A stretch of DNA of 64,000 nt from Parvibaculum sp002684405 (lineage in GTDB: Bacteria; Pseudomonadota; Alphaproteobacteria; Parvibaculales; Parvibaculaceae). The translations under genes were made by a program, and so were the position numbers. Positions 32,305-42,712 of the stretch are shown piece after piece; within the stretch, counting starts at the first letter, position 1, and each line of letters opens with the position of its first letter. The DNA is taken from positions 806,001-870,000 of the forward strand of contig OZ223207.1 in assembly GCA_965140395.1 (NCBI GenBank), in the 5' to 3' direction. Under the pieces are notes generated by a model, which was given only the letters and a program-made list of their open reading frames with translations, did no database searches and had not been told where the DNA came from.

Positions 32305-32340
32305 GGGGCGGTTGCTTTGGGCAGCCGCCCCTTTTGCTTT
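32305..32340 (+). terminator. Rho-independent terminator after rplQ
   Basis: An 11-bp stem GGGGCGGTTGC (32305-32315) / GCAGCCGCCCC (32321-32331), with one G-T pair and loop TTTGG, is followed by TTTTGCTTT. It ends the ribosomal superregion. Confidence 0.9.
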
Positions 32341-32479
32341 GTGACAATTCGGTCAGGTCGTATATCGGCGCTTGAAAGCGATGTGACGAACCCGGAAAAT
32401 CGGTTCGCGGCGGTCGGAATGGACGGGTGGAATGTGAGGCCATGGGCCACCTGTCGGTTTCTGCCGGGGGGCGAGCCGT

Positions 32480-33943
32480 ATGTTGGTGGAGATTATGTCG
32501 CAATCGTCATTTGGAAGCGTGGTGCTGATGCTGGTCACGGCGGTCGTGCTCAGCGTCACCCTGGCGCTTTTTCCGTGGACCTCCGGCAAGGCGCGCGCCG
32601 ACGCACAGGTGCCGCAGAGTCGTGAGCAGATACAGCTTTCCTATGCGCCCGTCGTGAAGCGTGTCGCGCCTGCCGTCGTGAATGTCTATGCGCGGCGCGT
32701 GGTGAAGGAGCGGGCCTCGCCGCTCTTCAACGATCCCTTTTTCCAGCGGTTTTTCGGCGGTCAGGTTCCGGGCGGCCCCTCGCGCGAGCGGGTGGCGCAA
32801 TCGCTCGGCTCGGGCGTGATCGTTTCCAAAGACGGGCTTATCGTCACCAACAATCATGTGATCGACGGCGCGCAACAGCTCACCATCGCGCTGACGGACC
32901 GGCGCGAATTCGATGCGAAGGTGGTGCTTGCGGACAAGCGCACCGACCTCGCCGTGCTGAAGATCGATACGAAAGGCAAGGATCTGCCTTATCTGAAGTT
33001 CCGGGATTCAGACACGCTCGAAGTCGGGGACCTGGTGCTGGCCGTCGGCAATCCGTTCGGTGTGGGACAGACGGTGACCACGGGCATCGTGTCGGCGCTG
33101 GCGCGCACGCATGTGGGCGTTTCCGACTATCAGTTCTTCATCCAGACCGACGCGGCAATCAATCCGGGCAATTCCGGCGGCGCGCTCGTCACCATGGATG
33201 GCAAGCTTGCCGGCATCAACACGGCGATCTTCTCGCAATCGGGCGGTAGTGTCGGGATCGGTTTTGCTATTCCGGCCAATATGGTGCGCCTCATCGTGGA
33301 CGGCGCGCGCGATGGCGGTCACATCAAGCGGTCCTGGCTCGGCGCGCAGCTTCAGGCGGTCGACAAGGAGATGGCAGGTTCGCTCGGGCTGGACCGGCCC
33401 GGCGGCGGCATTATTCGCGACATCTATCCGAACGGGCCTGCCGCGAAGGCGGGCCTGAAGGTCGGCGATGTGATCCGCGCCGTGGACGGGCATGACGTCA
33501 TCGATCCGGCCGCGGTGCGCTACCGCTTCGCCACGAAGGGGCTCGGCGGCGAGGCGGATGTTTCCTATATGCGTGATGGCGATGTGCACACGGCGCGTGT
33601 CATGCTTGTCGCGCCGCCGGAAGATCCGCCCGCGCATGAAACCAGCATCGACGGGCGCAATCCGTTTTCGGGCATGCGTGTCGCCAATCTCTCGCCGGCC
33701 ATTGCCGACCGTCTCGGCCTGTCGGTGATGGGTGGGCAGGGCGGCGTGGTGGTGCTCGATGTGGAGCAGGGCTCGCCCGCGTCGCGCATCAAGTTTCAGC
33801 GCGGCGATGTGATCCTGGAGGTCAACCGGCGCAAGATCGAGCGGGTGCAGGACCTTACCGGTCTTGTCGGCACGAGCCGTGCGCAATGGGATTTCTCGGT
33901 GCGCCGGGGCGACCGGGTCTTCAGTGCGACGGTAAGCGGGTAA
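32480..33943 (+). CDS. Periplasmic Do-like serine protease (DegP/DegQ family)
   Basis: Quality-control protease of the cell envelope, 487 residues. An N-terminal hydrophobic segment (about 10-32) is a signal peptide or anchor. The trypsin-like domain carries the triad H126 (TNNHV), D156 (RTDLAVL) and S232 (NPGNSGG). Two PDZ domains follow (about 290-380 and 395-485). The start at 32480 has GGGGGG about 8 bases upstream; an ATG five codons later has too short a spacing from its GGTGGAG. It converges on bfr with a six-base gap and no terminator. Confidence 0.93.
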   Translation: MLVEIMSQSSFGSVVLMLVTAVVLSVTLALFPWTSGKARADAQVPQSREQIQLSYAPVVKRVAPAVVNVYARRVVKERASPLFNDPFFQRFFGGQVPGGPSRERVAQSLGSGVIVSKDGLIVTNNHVIDGAQQLTIALTDRREFDAKVVLADKRTDLAVLKIDTKGKDLPYLKFRDSDTLEVGDLVLAVGNPFGVGQTVTTGIVSALARTHVGVSDYQFFIQTDAAINPGNSGGALVTMDGKLAGINTAIFSQSGGSVGIGFAIPANMVRLIVDGARDGGHIKRSWLGAQLQAVDKEMAGSLGLDRPGGGIIRDIYPNGPAAKAGLKVGDVIRAVDGHDVIDPAAVRYRFATKGLGGEADVSYMRDGDVHTARVMLVAPPEDPPAHETSIDGRNPFSGMRVANLSPAIADRLGLSVMGGQGGVVVLDVEQGSPASRIKFQRGDVILEVNRRKIERVQDLTGLVGTSRAQWDFSVRRGDRVFSATVSG

Positions 33944-33949
33944 GGCGCC

Positions 33950-34432
33950 TCAGCCTTCTCCGCCTTCGCCGATCTGGGTCTGGAGATAGTTTTCGCTGCC
34001 GACCTTCTTCGCCAGGTCGAGCTGGGTTTCGAGGAAGTCGATATGCTCTTCCTCGCCTTCGAGAATGTCCTCGAAGAGCTCGCGGGTGACATAATCCTTG
34101 GCGCCCTCGCAGAAGGCGACGGCCTCGCGATAGAAGGCTTGCGCTTCCATCTCCAGCTTCAGGTCGCATTCAAGGCACTCGACGACGTCTTCGCCGATAT
34201 AGATTTTGCCGAGATCCTGCAGGTTGGGCAGGCCTTCCAGGAACAGGATCCGTTCGATGAGCTTGTCGGCATGCTTCATCTCATCGATGGATTCTTCGTA
34301 TTCCTTGTCCGCGATCCGCTTGAAGCCCCAGTCCTTGAACATGCGGGCATGCAGGAAATACTGGTTGATGGCAGTCAGTTCCATCTTCAGCGCCCGGTTC
34401 AGATACTCGATGACCTTGGTGTCGCCTTTCAT
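33950..34432 (-). CDS. bfr: Bacterioferritin
   Basis: 24-subunit iron-storage ferritin that oxidises Fe(II) and stores it as a mineral core. It has 160 residues. All ferroxidase ligands are visible: E18, E51, H54, E94, E127 and H130; M52 is the heme ligand between subunits. It lies downstream of bfd on the same strand with a 95-base gap, so storage and release are co-encoded. Confidence 0.97.
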   Translation of the reverse strand: MKGDTKVIEYLNRALKMELTAINQYFLHARMFKDWGFKRIADKEYEESIDEMKHADKLIERILFLEGLPNLQDLGKIYIGEDVVECLECDLKLEMEAQAFYREAVAFCEGAKDYVTRELFEDILEGEEEHIDFLETQLDLAKKVGSENYLQTQIGEGGEG

Positions 34433-34527
34433 GGGGTGCCTCTTGGATCGCGCGGGAGGGGAATCTCATGCCCATCGTCCCCCTTCAGGCGAACGGGGTC
34501 AAACGATGAAAAGAACCGATTTGTGGA

Positions 34528-34734
34528 CTAATCGGCGGCCTGAATGGAGGAGGCGAGGGCGGTTTCGAGCTTCGCTTCGGCGATCAGCTCGGCCAGGCTT
34601 GGCAGGCAGCGGCCGCATTGGGCCTTGCAGCCATGGGCGCGGTGCAGGGCGGCCGGCGTTGCAATATGCGGCGCGGTCGCGAGCGTTTGCTTCACGGAAC
34701 GGTCGCTGATGGCATTGCAGACGCAGACGATCAT
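34528..34734 (-). CDS. bfd: Bacterioferritin-associated ferredoxin
   Basis: [2Fe-2S] protein that donates electrons to bacterioferritin so that stored iron can be released. It has 68 residues. The cluster cysteines are C4 and C6 (MIVCVC) and C40 and C43 (CGRC); C36 is an extra cysteine. It lies first in the bfd-bfr pair, divergent from rarA, behind a palindromic candidate operator. Confidence 0.93.
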   Translation of the reverse strand: MIVCVCNAISDRSVKQTLATAPHIATPAALHRAHGCKAQCGRCLPSLAELIAEAKLETALASSIQAAD

Positions 34735-34812
34735 GCTGATGGCCTTCCCTTCGGTCGGGCTTTATCCCGATTTCACTGACAATATGCCATGGCCGAACCG
34801 TTATTGCAAGGC

Positions 34813-34828
34813 ATTCGCAATTGCAAAT
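34813..34828. promoter_or_regulatory. Candidate iron-responsive operator between bfd and rarA
   Basis: ATTCGCAATTGCAAAT is a 16-base dyad (ATTYGCAATTGCRAAT) with 14 of 16 symmetric positions. It lies in the bfd-rarA divergent gap, about 80 bases before each start. Its size and AT-rich ends suggest a Fur-family or similar dimeric regulator. The identity of the regulator is inference. Confidence 0.4.
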
Positions 34829-34905
34829 TGTCGCACACCCAGTTTTTTGCACCGGCCTTCCCGGGCGCTGGTGAGTACGCCCGGCAAACGTGATAAATCC
34901 CGCGC

Positions 34906-36210
34906 ATGAGTAATCTTTTCGAAGCAGCCGGAATGGATGAGGGGGCGCCGCGCCCGCTCGCCGACAAGCTGCGCCCGCAGACGCTGGAAGAGGTGGTCGG
35001 CCAGTCGCATCTGCTGGGCGAGAAGGGGCCGCTTGCGCGGATGCTGGCGTCGGGGCATCTCTCCTCGATCATCCTCTGGGGGCCGCCGGGCACGGGCAAG
35101 ACGACCATCGCCCGGCTTCTGGCAAACCGGGTGGGGCTCCATTTCGAGCCCATGTCGGCGATCTTCAGCGGTGTGGCGGACCTCAAGAAAGTGTTCGACG
35201 CAGCCCGGGCGCGCCGCCAGACGGGGCAGGGAACGCTGCTTTTCGTGGACGAAATCCACCGCTTCAACCGGACCCAGCAGGACAGCTTCCTGCCGGTCAT
35301 GGAGGACGGGACGGTGACGGTGGTGGGCGCGACGACAGAGAACCCGTCTTTCGAGCTCAATGCCGCGCTTCTCTCCCGTGCGCAGGTGCTGGTGCTGAAC
35401 CGGCTGGACGATGCCGCGCTGGAGGAACTGCTGGCGCGCGCCGAGGCGCATAAGGGCCGCCCGCTGCCGCTGACCGACGAGGCGCGGGCAAGCCTCCGCG
35501 CCATGGCCGATGGCGACGGGCGCTATGCGCTGAACCTGGCCGAAGAGGTTTATGCGCTGGCGCCGGACGAGCCGTTCGAAACCGCCGATCTGATTGCCGC
35601 CATTCAGCGACGGGCGCCGCTTTACGACAAGGGGCGGGAGGGGCACTACAACCTCGTCTCCGCGCTCCATAAATCCATTCGCGGCTCCGATTGCGATGCG
35701 GCGCTCTATTGGCTGGCGCGCATGCTTGTCGGCGGCGAAGATCCGCTCTTCATTGCCAGACGGCTGGTGCGCGCGGCAATCGAGGATATCGGTCTGGCCG
35801 ATCCGCAAGCGGTACATCAGGCGCTGGCGGCCAAGGAGGTTTTCGATTTCCTGGGCTCGCCGGAGGGCGATCTGGCGCTGGCGCAGGCAACGATCTATCT
35901 CGCCACGGCGCCGAAATCGAATGCTGGGTACAAGGCCTTCGGCGCCTCGAAGCGCGCGGCCAAGGAGACGGGCTCGGTCTCGCCGCCCGCCCATATCCTC
36001 AATGCGCCGACGCGGCTGATGGAAGATCTCGGCTATGGCGCAGGCTATGAATACGACCATGACGCGCCGAACGCGTTTTCGGGACAGGATTATTTCCCCG
36101 AGGAGATGACGCGCCAGAAATTCTATTCGCCGGTGGATCGCGGTTTCGAGCGCGAGATCGCGAAGCGGCTGGCTTATTGGCAGAAACTCAGACAGGAGAA
36201 GGGTCAGTGA
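34906..36210 (+). CDS. rarA: Replication-associated recombination protein A (AAA+ ATPase)
   Basis: Clamp-loader-like ATPase (RarA/MgsA, the bacterial WRNIP1 homologue) acting at stalled forks. It has 434 residues. Walker A GPPGTGKT is at 59-66; Walker B is in LLFVDEIHRF (about 116-125). The C-terminal MgsA tetramerisation region contains EDIGLADP and the YPHD-equivalent EYDHDAPNAF. GTGA overlap with crcB indicates an operon. Confidence 0.95.
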   Translation: MSNLFEAAGMDEGAPRPLADKLRPQTLEEVVGQSHLLGEKGPLARMLASGHLSSIILWGPPGTGKTTIARLLANRVGLHFEPMSAIFSGVADLKKVFDAARARRQTGQGTLLFVDEIHRFNRTQQDSFLPVMEDGTVTVVGATTENPSFELNAALLSRAQVLVLNRLDDAALEELLARAEAHKGRPLPLTDEARASLRAMADGDGRYALNLAEEVYALAPDEPFETADLIAAIQRRAPLYDKGREGHYNLVSALHKSIRGSDCDAALYWLARMLVGGEDPLFIARRLVRAAIEDIGLADPQAVHQALAAKEVFDFLGSPEGDLALAQATIYLATAPKSNAGYKAFGASKRAAKETGSVSPPAHILNAPTRLMEDLGYGAGYEYDHDAPNAFSGQDYFPEEMTRQKFYSPVDRGFEREIAKRLAYWQKLRQEKGQ

Positions 36211-36587
36211 ACGGACTTTTCGCAGTGGCAATTGGCGGCGCCGTCGGCGCGAGTGGACGATACTTGCTTAGCGCGCAGATGCTGCATTGGTTCGGCTCCA
36301 GTTTTCCGTGGGGCACTTTCAGTGCGAACCTGATCGGCTCTTTCATTATGGGTTTTGTCACGGAGGGGCTGGCGCTGAAGTTCCACCTCTCTCCTGAAAT
36401 GCGCAGCTTCGTCATGACGGGCCTTCTTGGCGGGTTCACGACCTTCTCCGCTTTCTCTCTCGATGCGGCCAATATGATGGAACGTGGCGACGGGCTTCTT
36501 TCCTTGCTCTATGTGGGCGGCTCGGTGATAGGCGCGATCGCGGCTCTCTTCGCCGGGCTTTATTTCGTACGATTGGTTCTTGTATGA
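36207..36587 (+). CDS. crcB: Fluoride exporter CrcB/Fluc
   Basis: Small dimeric fluoride channel of the inner membrane. The GTG at 36207 overlaps the rarA stop and has AGGAGAAGGG upstream; an earlier in-frame ATG lies inside rarA and adds a hydrophilic stub. This gives 126 residues with four membrane helices. Motifs GGAVGASGRYL (10-20), WGTFSANLIGSF and GGFTTFSAFS are diagnostic. No fluoride riboswitch is visible nearby. Confidence 0.95.
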   Translation: MNGLFAVAIGGAVGASGRYLLSAQMLHWFGSSFPWGTFSANLIGSFIMGFVTEGLALKFHLSPEMRSFVMTGLLGGFTTFSAFSLDAANMMERGDGLLSLLYVGGSVIGAIAALFAGLYFVRLVLV

Positions 36588-37582
36588 GCGCTGTCGAGCA
36601 GATCGAGGTTTCGCAGGCTGAAGACGGGACGCGGCTTGATCGCTGGTTCAAGCGCCGCTACCCGGCGTTGACGCATGGCCGTCTCGAAAAGCTTCTGCGC
36701 ACCGGGCAGGTTCGTGTGGATGGCGCGCGGGCGAAGGCCAATCTGCGGCTTGAGGCCGGGCAGACCGTGCGCGTGCCGCCGATGGGCGACGATATCGAAA
36801 AGCCTGCGCCGAAAAAGGAACAGAAGCTCTCCGATGAAGATGCAGACTTCGTTCGTTCGCTTGTCATCTATCGCGACGATGATGTGATTGCGATCAACAA
36901 ACCGGCGGGACTTGCCGTGCAGGGCGGAACGAAGACCGAGCGCCATTTGGACGGGATGCTCGACGCACTCACATTCGATGCGAGCGAACGGCCCAAGCTT
37001 GTGCACCGGCTGGACCGCGATACGTCCGGCGTGCTCGTTCTGGCGCGCAATACCAGGGCTGCGACGGAGCTTGCCCGCGCCTTCAAGCAGAAGGATGCCC
37101 GCAAGGTTTACTGGGCGCTGGTGGTGGGTGTGCCGATGCCGCATCGCGGGACCATCAAGCTGGCGCTCTCCAAGCAGGGCGGGCCGCGGGCTGAGCGCGT
37201 GTTCCCCGCCGCCAAAGGCGATCCCGATGGCAAATATGCCGAGACGCATTATGCGGTCGTCGGCACGGCGTCCTACAAACTTGCCTGGGTCGCTTTCATG
37301 CCGATGACAGGACGTACCCATCAGATCCGCGCCCATGCGGCGGCCATCGAAACGCCTATCGTGGGCGACGGGAAATATGGCGGCGTTAATGCCCATCCGG
37401 GCGGCGAAATCCCGCGCCAGCTTCATCTGCATGCGCGCTCGCTCGACATTGCGCATCCGGCGGGTAAGGGCAAACGTCTGCATCTTGTCGCGCCTTTGCC
37501 GCCGCATATGCAGAAGAGCTGGAAGCTGCTCGCCTTCGACCTGGAAGACGACGAGAACCCCTTCGAGGAGCTGGAGCTTTGA
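36584..37582 (+). CDS. rluC: 23S rRNA pseudouridine synthase, RluC/RluD type
   Basis: Modifies uridines in 23S rRNA. It has 332 residues: an S4 RNA-binding domain (about 14-66, with RLEKLLRTGQVRVDG) and then the RluA-type catalytic domain with D144 in HRLDRDTSG. The later segment MTGRTHQIRAH is also conserved. The start overlaps crcB (ATGA). Position specificity (955/2504/2580 versus others) cannot be decided by eye. Confidence 0.9.
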   Translation: MSAVEQIEVSQAEDGTRLDRWFKRRYPALTHGRLEKLLRTGQVRVDGARAKANLRLEAGQTVRVPPMGDDIEKPAPKKEQKLSDEDADFVRSLVIYRDDDVIAINKPAGLAVQGGTKTERHLDGMLDALTFDASERPKLVHRLDRDTSGVLVLARNTRAATELARAFKQKDARKVYWALVVGVPMPHRGTIKLALSKQGGPRAERVFPAAKGDPDGKYAETHYAVVGTASYKLAWVAFMPMTGRTHQIRAHAAAIETPIVGDGKYGGVNAHPGGEIPRQLHLHARSLDIAHPAGKGKRLHLVAPLPPHMQKSWKLLAFDLEDDENPFEELEL

Positions 37583-38271
37583 GCGATCGCCTGAAACTTG
37601 TGGTTTTCGATTGCGACGGCACGCTGATCGACAGCCAGCACATGATCGTCGCTGCCATGTCTCATGCCTTCACCAAGCATGAGATGGAGCCGCTGCCGCG
37701 CGAGCAGGTGTTGTCGATTGTCGGGTTGTCGCTGGACGAGGCCATCGCGACGCTGGTGCCGCATGTGGAAGCGCCGAAGCGGGACGAGCTGACGCTCGCC
37801 TATAAGGATGCGTTTTTCGAACTGCGCAAACGGGCCGATCTGGTGGAGCCATTGTTTGAGGGCGCGCGGGCCGCGCTGGAAGGGCTCTATGCCATCGACC
37901 ATGTGCTGATGGGCATCGCGACGGGCAAGTCGCAGCGAGGGCTCCGTCACGCGCTGGAGGCGCATGGGCTCGGGCGCTATTTCATGACCCTTCAGACGGC
38001 GGACGATGCGCCGTCCAAGCCGCATCCGGAAATGCTGCGCCGCGCCATCAGGGAGGCGGGTGTGGAGCCCGCCGACACGGTGCTCGTGGGCGATACGACT
38101 TATGACATGGAGATGGCCCGTGCCGCGGGCGCATATGCGCTGGGTGTCGATTGGGGCTATCATGAAGTGGACACGCTGAGGCGTGCCGGCGCCGGGAAGG
38201 TGCTTACCCATTTCGACGAGCTTCTGCCGGCACTGGATCGCTTATGGGCGGCGGAAACGCCAACAGGATAA
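37579..38271 (+). CDS. HAD-family hydrolase, phosphoglycolate phosphatase-like
   Basis: A HAD subfamily IA hydrolase of 230 residues. Motif I is FDCDGTLID with nucleophile D11 and acid D13; a helical cap follows (about 18-95). Motif II is in GIATGKSQRG, and motif III/IV in SKPHPEM and LVGDTTYDMEMARAAG. Starts with TTG overlapping the rluC stop (TTGA), with GGAG upstream. Its position after rluC and before ATP12 is conserved in alphaproteobacteria. The natural substrate is unknown. Confidence 0.88.
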   Translation: MSDRLKLVVFDCDGTLIDSQHMIVAAMSHAFTKHEMEPLPREQVLSIVGLSLDEAIATLVPHVEAPKRDELTLAYKDAFFELRKRADLVEPLFEGARAALEGLYAIDHVLMGIATGKSQRGLRHALEAHGLGRYFMTLQTADDAPSKPHPEMLRRAIREAGVEPADTVLVGDTTYDMEMARAAGAYALGVDWGYHEVDTLRRAGAGKVLTHFDELLPALDRLWAAETPTG

Positions 38272-38282
38272 GAGGTAGTGAC

Positions 38283-40091
38283 ATGAAGGGTCTGCTGAAG
38301 GTTCTCGTCGTTCTCGTCCTCGTTTTGGGTGGCGCGCTGGTCGCGCTCAGTTTCGTCGATCTCGGGCGCTTTGCGCCGCAGATCGAGCAGGCGGCGAAAG
38401 AGGCCACGGGGCGTGAGCTCAAGATTTCGGGGCCGCTCCATATCGGTGTTTCGCTGGTGCCCACGGTCGTTGCGGAGAATGTGAGCTTCGCCAATGCCGA
38501 TTGGGGCTCGCGGCCCAACATGCTCACTGCGAAGAAGCTCGGCATTCAGGTCGCCCTTCTGCCGTTGCTGAGCGGGAAGATCGATGCGCGCTCGGTGGAG
38601 ATCGACGGCGCGGATATCTATCTGGAGACGAACAGGAAGGGCGTGGGTAACTGGGAGCTGTCGACCGGCGCCGCACCCGAGCCTGCCAAACCGGAAGACA
38701 ATTCGGGCGGTCCCAGCCTGGCGAGCATCCCCGATGTGAAAATCACCGATCTCGCCATCACCTATCGCGATGGCGTGACGGGCAAGGTGAATGAAGCCAG
38801 CTTCGACGAGGTGCGGCTCGATCCGGGGTTCAACTCCACCGATGTCAGAGTGAAGGGCGAGGTGAACGGCACCGAGATTTCATTCGACTCGGTCGTTTCC
38901 GGCGATGCCTCCGACCTGTCGCTCAAGGATACGGCGCTGACCATCGGCGATACCAGCGTCAGCGGCGACCTGTCGTTGAAGCGCGGCGCGAACAAGCGGC
39001 TGACGCTGAAAGGCGCATTTACGAGCCCGGAACTCGATGTGACGCCGCTGCTGAAAGGCGGCAAGACCGGTTCTTCCGGCGGAAAGTCGGGCGGCAAACT
39101 TTTCAGCAGCGATCCGCTTCCTTTCGATGCGCTCGAAACGGTGGATGTCGATCTCGACCTTTCCATTGATAAGCTCGTTTACGGCGGCGTGACGCTCACG
39201 GATTTCAAGGCGCCGCTCAAAATCGGCAACGGTAAACTCGACTTGCCTTTGAGCGTGCGATATCGCGACCGTCCCATCACGGCGGATATCGGCGTCAACG
39301 GCAAGGCAAAGTCGATGAGCCTCGATGCGAAGTCTTCCGCCTTGGATTTCGGCCGTCTCCTGAGCGATGCGGATGTGACCGACCTTCTGAGTGCCAAGGC
39401 CGATTTCGGCGCGGAACTTCGAGGGCGCGGCGCTTCGCTCCATGCGATCGCGGCCAGTGCGAACGGCCAGACCAATTTTGCGCTCGGCGAGGGCAGTATC
39501 AATTCACGCGCCTTCGCGATGGTGTCGGACGATCTGGTGAATGTCCTCATTCCCAATGGCGAGAAGGGCGACCGCGCAAAGCTTGTTTGCGCGCTGAGCC
39601 GGTTCGATTTCAAGAAAGGCGTCGGCACGTCGAAGGCGCTGGCGCTGGAGACGGACAGCCTCGTCACCACGGGCAGCGGCACGGTCAATCTCGGGTCGGA
39701 ATATGTCGACCTGTTGCTGAAGCCCAAGCCCAAGAACCCGTCGCTTGTCAGCCTTGCCTTTCCGGTGCGCCTGTCAGGGCCGCTGGCATCGCCCTCTGCT
39801 GGTCTCGACAGGACGGGCGTGGTCACCGGCGTGGCGACGGCGGTGGCCGGTACTGCGCTGACGGGCGGTGTGGGCGCGCTCCTGCCGCTGATGAGCACCG
39901 GCGATCAGTCGGTTGCCAGTTCCGGCGGTTGCGCCGCGCTAGCCGCGACGGCGGCGAAGGATGGCGGCATGACGGGCCTCGTGAAGGGCGTCGGCGAGAC
40001 CGTTGGCGGTGCTGCCAAGGGCGCGGCGGAAGGCGTCGGCGGCGCGCTTGAGGATGTCGGCAAGGGCATCGGCAATCTATTCGGCAAGTAA
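38283..40091 (+). CDS. AsmA family protein
   Basis: A 602-residue AsmA-like protein, a family linked to outer-membrane and phospholipid-transport functions. The start MKGLLKVLVVLVL follows AGAGG; an earlier in-frame ATG lies inside the HAD gene. An N-terminal membrane anchor (about 4-22) is followed by the AsmA domain starting IEQAAKEATGRELKISGPL. A long beta-rich region then leads to a Gly/Ala-rich C-terminal tail (about 540-602) with repeated GVGETVGGAAKGAAEGVGG-type sequence, the most unusual part of the protein. Confidence 0.85.
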   Translation: MKGLLKVLVVLVLVLGGALVALSFVDLGRFAPQIEQAAKEATGRELKISGPLHIGVSLVPTVVAENVSFANADWGSRPNMLTAKKLGIQVALLPLLSGKIDARSVEIDGADIYLETNRKGVGNWELSTGAAPEPAKPEDNSGGPSLASIPDVKITDLAITYRDGVTGKVNEASFDEVRLDPGFNSTDVRVKGEVNGTEISFDSVVSGDASDLSLKDTALTIGDTSVSGDLSLKRGANKRLTLKGAFTSPELDVTPLLKGGKTGSSGGKSGGKLFSSDPLPFDALETVDVDLDLSIDKLVYGGVTLTDFKAPLKIGNGKLDLPLSVRYRDRPITADIGVNGKAKSMSLDAKSSALDFGRLLSDADVTDLLSAKADFGAELRGRGASLHAIAASANGQTNFALGEGSINSRAFAMVSDDLVNVLIPNGEKGDRAKLVCALSRFDFKKGVGTSKALALETDSLVTTGSGTVNLGSEYVDLLLKPKPKNPSLVSLAFPVRLSGPLASPSAGLDRTGVVTGVATAVAGTALTGGVGALLPLMSTGDQSVASSGGCAALAATAAKDGGMTGLVKGVGETVGGAAKGAAEGVGGALEDVGKGIGNLFGK

Positions 40092-40111
40092 GGATTTCGA
40101 GTAAGGATTTC

Positions 40112-40921
40112 ATGCAGGACGATAGCGACAAGAGCGGCGGCATTTTCGATCTCGCCGAACGAAAAGAAGGCGACGAGCAGGCCGCCCATCCCGGCGGACA
40201 GAAGCTCAGAAAGCTGCCCAAACGCTTCTACAAGAAAGCGGAGGCCGCGCCGCTGGAGGACGGGCATACGGTGCTGCTGGACGGCAAGGGCGTGAAGACC
40301 CCTTCGCGCCGGGCGCTTGTCGTGCCCAGCGAGGCGCTGGCCCGCGCCATGGCCGAGGAATGGGAGGCGCAGACCGAGGAAATCGATCCGCGTGTCATGT
40401 GGCTCACACGGCTTGCCAATACCGCACTCGATTTGGTGGAGCCGCGCCATGACGCCGTGGCGGAGGAAATCGTCAAATTCGGCGGCTCGGACCTCACCTG
40501 CTACCGGGCGGAATATCCCGAGGGGCTCGTGGCCCTGCAGGCCGCGCATTGGGATCCGGTACTCAACTGGGCGCGGGACGAACTCGGGGCCGCCTTCGTC
40601 ACGACCAGCGGCCTCATTCAGGTGCCGCAGGATGCTGATGCGCTGGACCGGCTGCGCCGCACCGTGAGCGGGCTTGATGCCTTCCGGGTCGCAGCGCTCC
40701 ACAATATGACCACGCTGACGGGCTCTGCCCTGATCGCGCTGGCGCTGGTGCGGGGCAGGATGGATGCGGAGGCGGTCCACCAAGCGGCCCATGTGGAGGA
40801 AGCTTGGGTGGAACAGCTTTGCGGGGAGGATGAGGAGGAGCGAATCCGCCTTGAAACCCGCCGCTCGGAGATCGCCGATACCGCGCGGTTTCTGGCCCTG
40901 CTGGATCGAGAACCGGTCTGA
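40112..40921 (+). CDS. ATP12-type F1 ATPase assembly chaperone
   Basis: Homologue of mitochondrial ATP12, which escorts the alpha subunit during F1 assembly; found mostly in alphaproteobacteria and mitochondria. It has 269 residues. The N-terminal segment KRFYKKAEAAPLEDGHTVLLDGK (from about 37) and the later EEWEAQTEEIDPRVMWLTRLAN are family signatures. The conserved EEAWVEQLCGEDEEE lies near 230-244. It follows the AsmA gene by 20 bases. The following 247 bases hold no gene. Confidence 0.92.
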   Translation: MQDDSDKSGGIFDLAERKEGDEQAAHPGGQKLRKLPKRFYKKAEAAPLEDGHTVLLDGKGVKTPSRRALVVPSEALARAMAEEWEAQTEEIDPRVMWLTRLANTALDLVEPRHDAVAEEIVKFGGSDLTCYRAEYPEGLVALQAAHWDPVLNWARDELGAAFVTTSGLIQVPQDADALDRLRRTVSGLDAFRVAALHNMTTLTGSALIALALVRGRMDAEAVHQAAHVEEAWVEQLCGEDEEERIRLETRRSEIADTARFLALLDREPV

Positions 40922-40985
40922 CGCAGCGTCGGCGCGCCGGGCATGGCCCATGCCCCCGGAAAACCGCCGTAAACCGCGCGTACCG

Positions 40986-41014
40986 TTGGCAATTTTTCGT
41001 GCAGGGTGCTATTG
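40986..41014 (+). promoter_or_regulatory. Candidate promoter of pccB
   Basis: TTGGCA (40986-40991), a 17-base spacer and CTATTG (41009-41014) lie in the 247-base gap before pccB. The -35 is good, the -10 only partial. Confidence 0.3.
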
Positions 41015-41168
41015 AAAGCGCCTCGCACAGGGAAGGCGTTCGCAGCCGGCCTGCGTCTCCGATCGGGAGAGGGCAGGCGGTTTCCGGCGCCGGATAATGT
41101 CATCACGCCCGGCCACAGCCCGCCTGTTTTCCAGCGGCGGGAAGCCAGCCAGCAAATAAGGGGGCGGC

Positions 41169-42701
<1,533 letters not shown>

Positions 42702-42712
42702 GGGCGATCTCC

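Noticed and set aside
32341..32479. Heat-shock (sigma-32-like) promoter before the Deg protease, from CTTGAA at about 32370
   Set aside because: The matching -10 half is not present at the right distance, so the claim cannot be supported.
35900..36210. Fluoride riboswitch controlling crcB
   Set aside because: crcB starts inside the rarA stop codon, leaving no leader, and no conserved riboswitch motif is visible.
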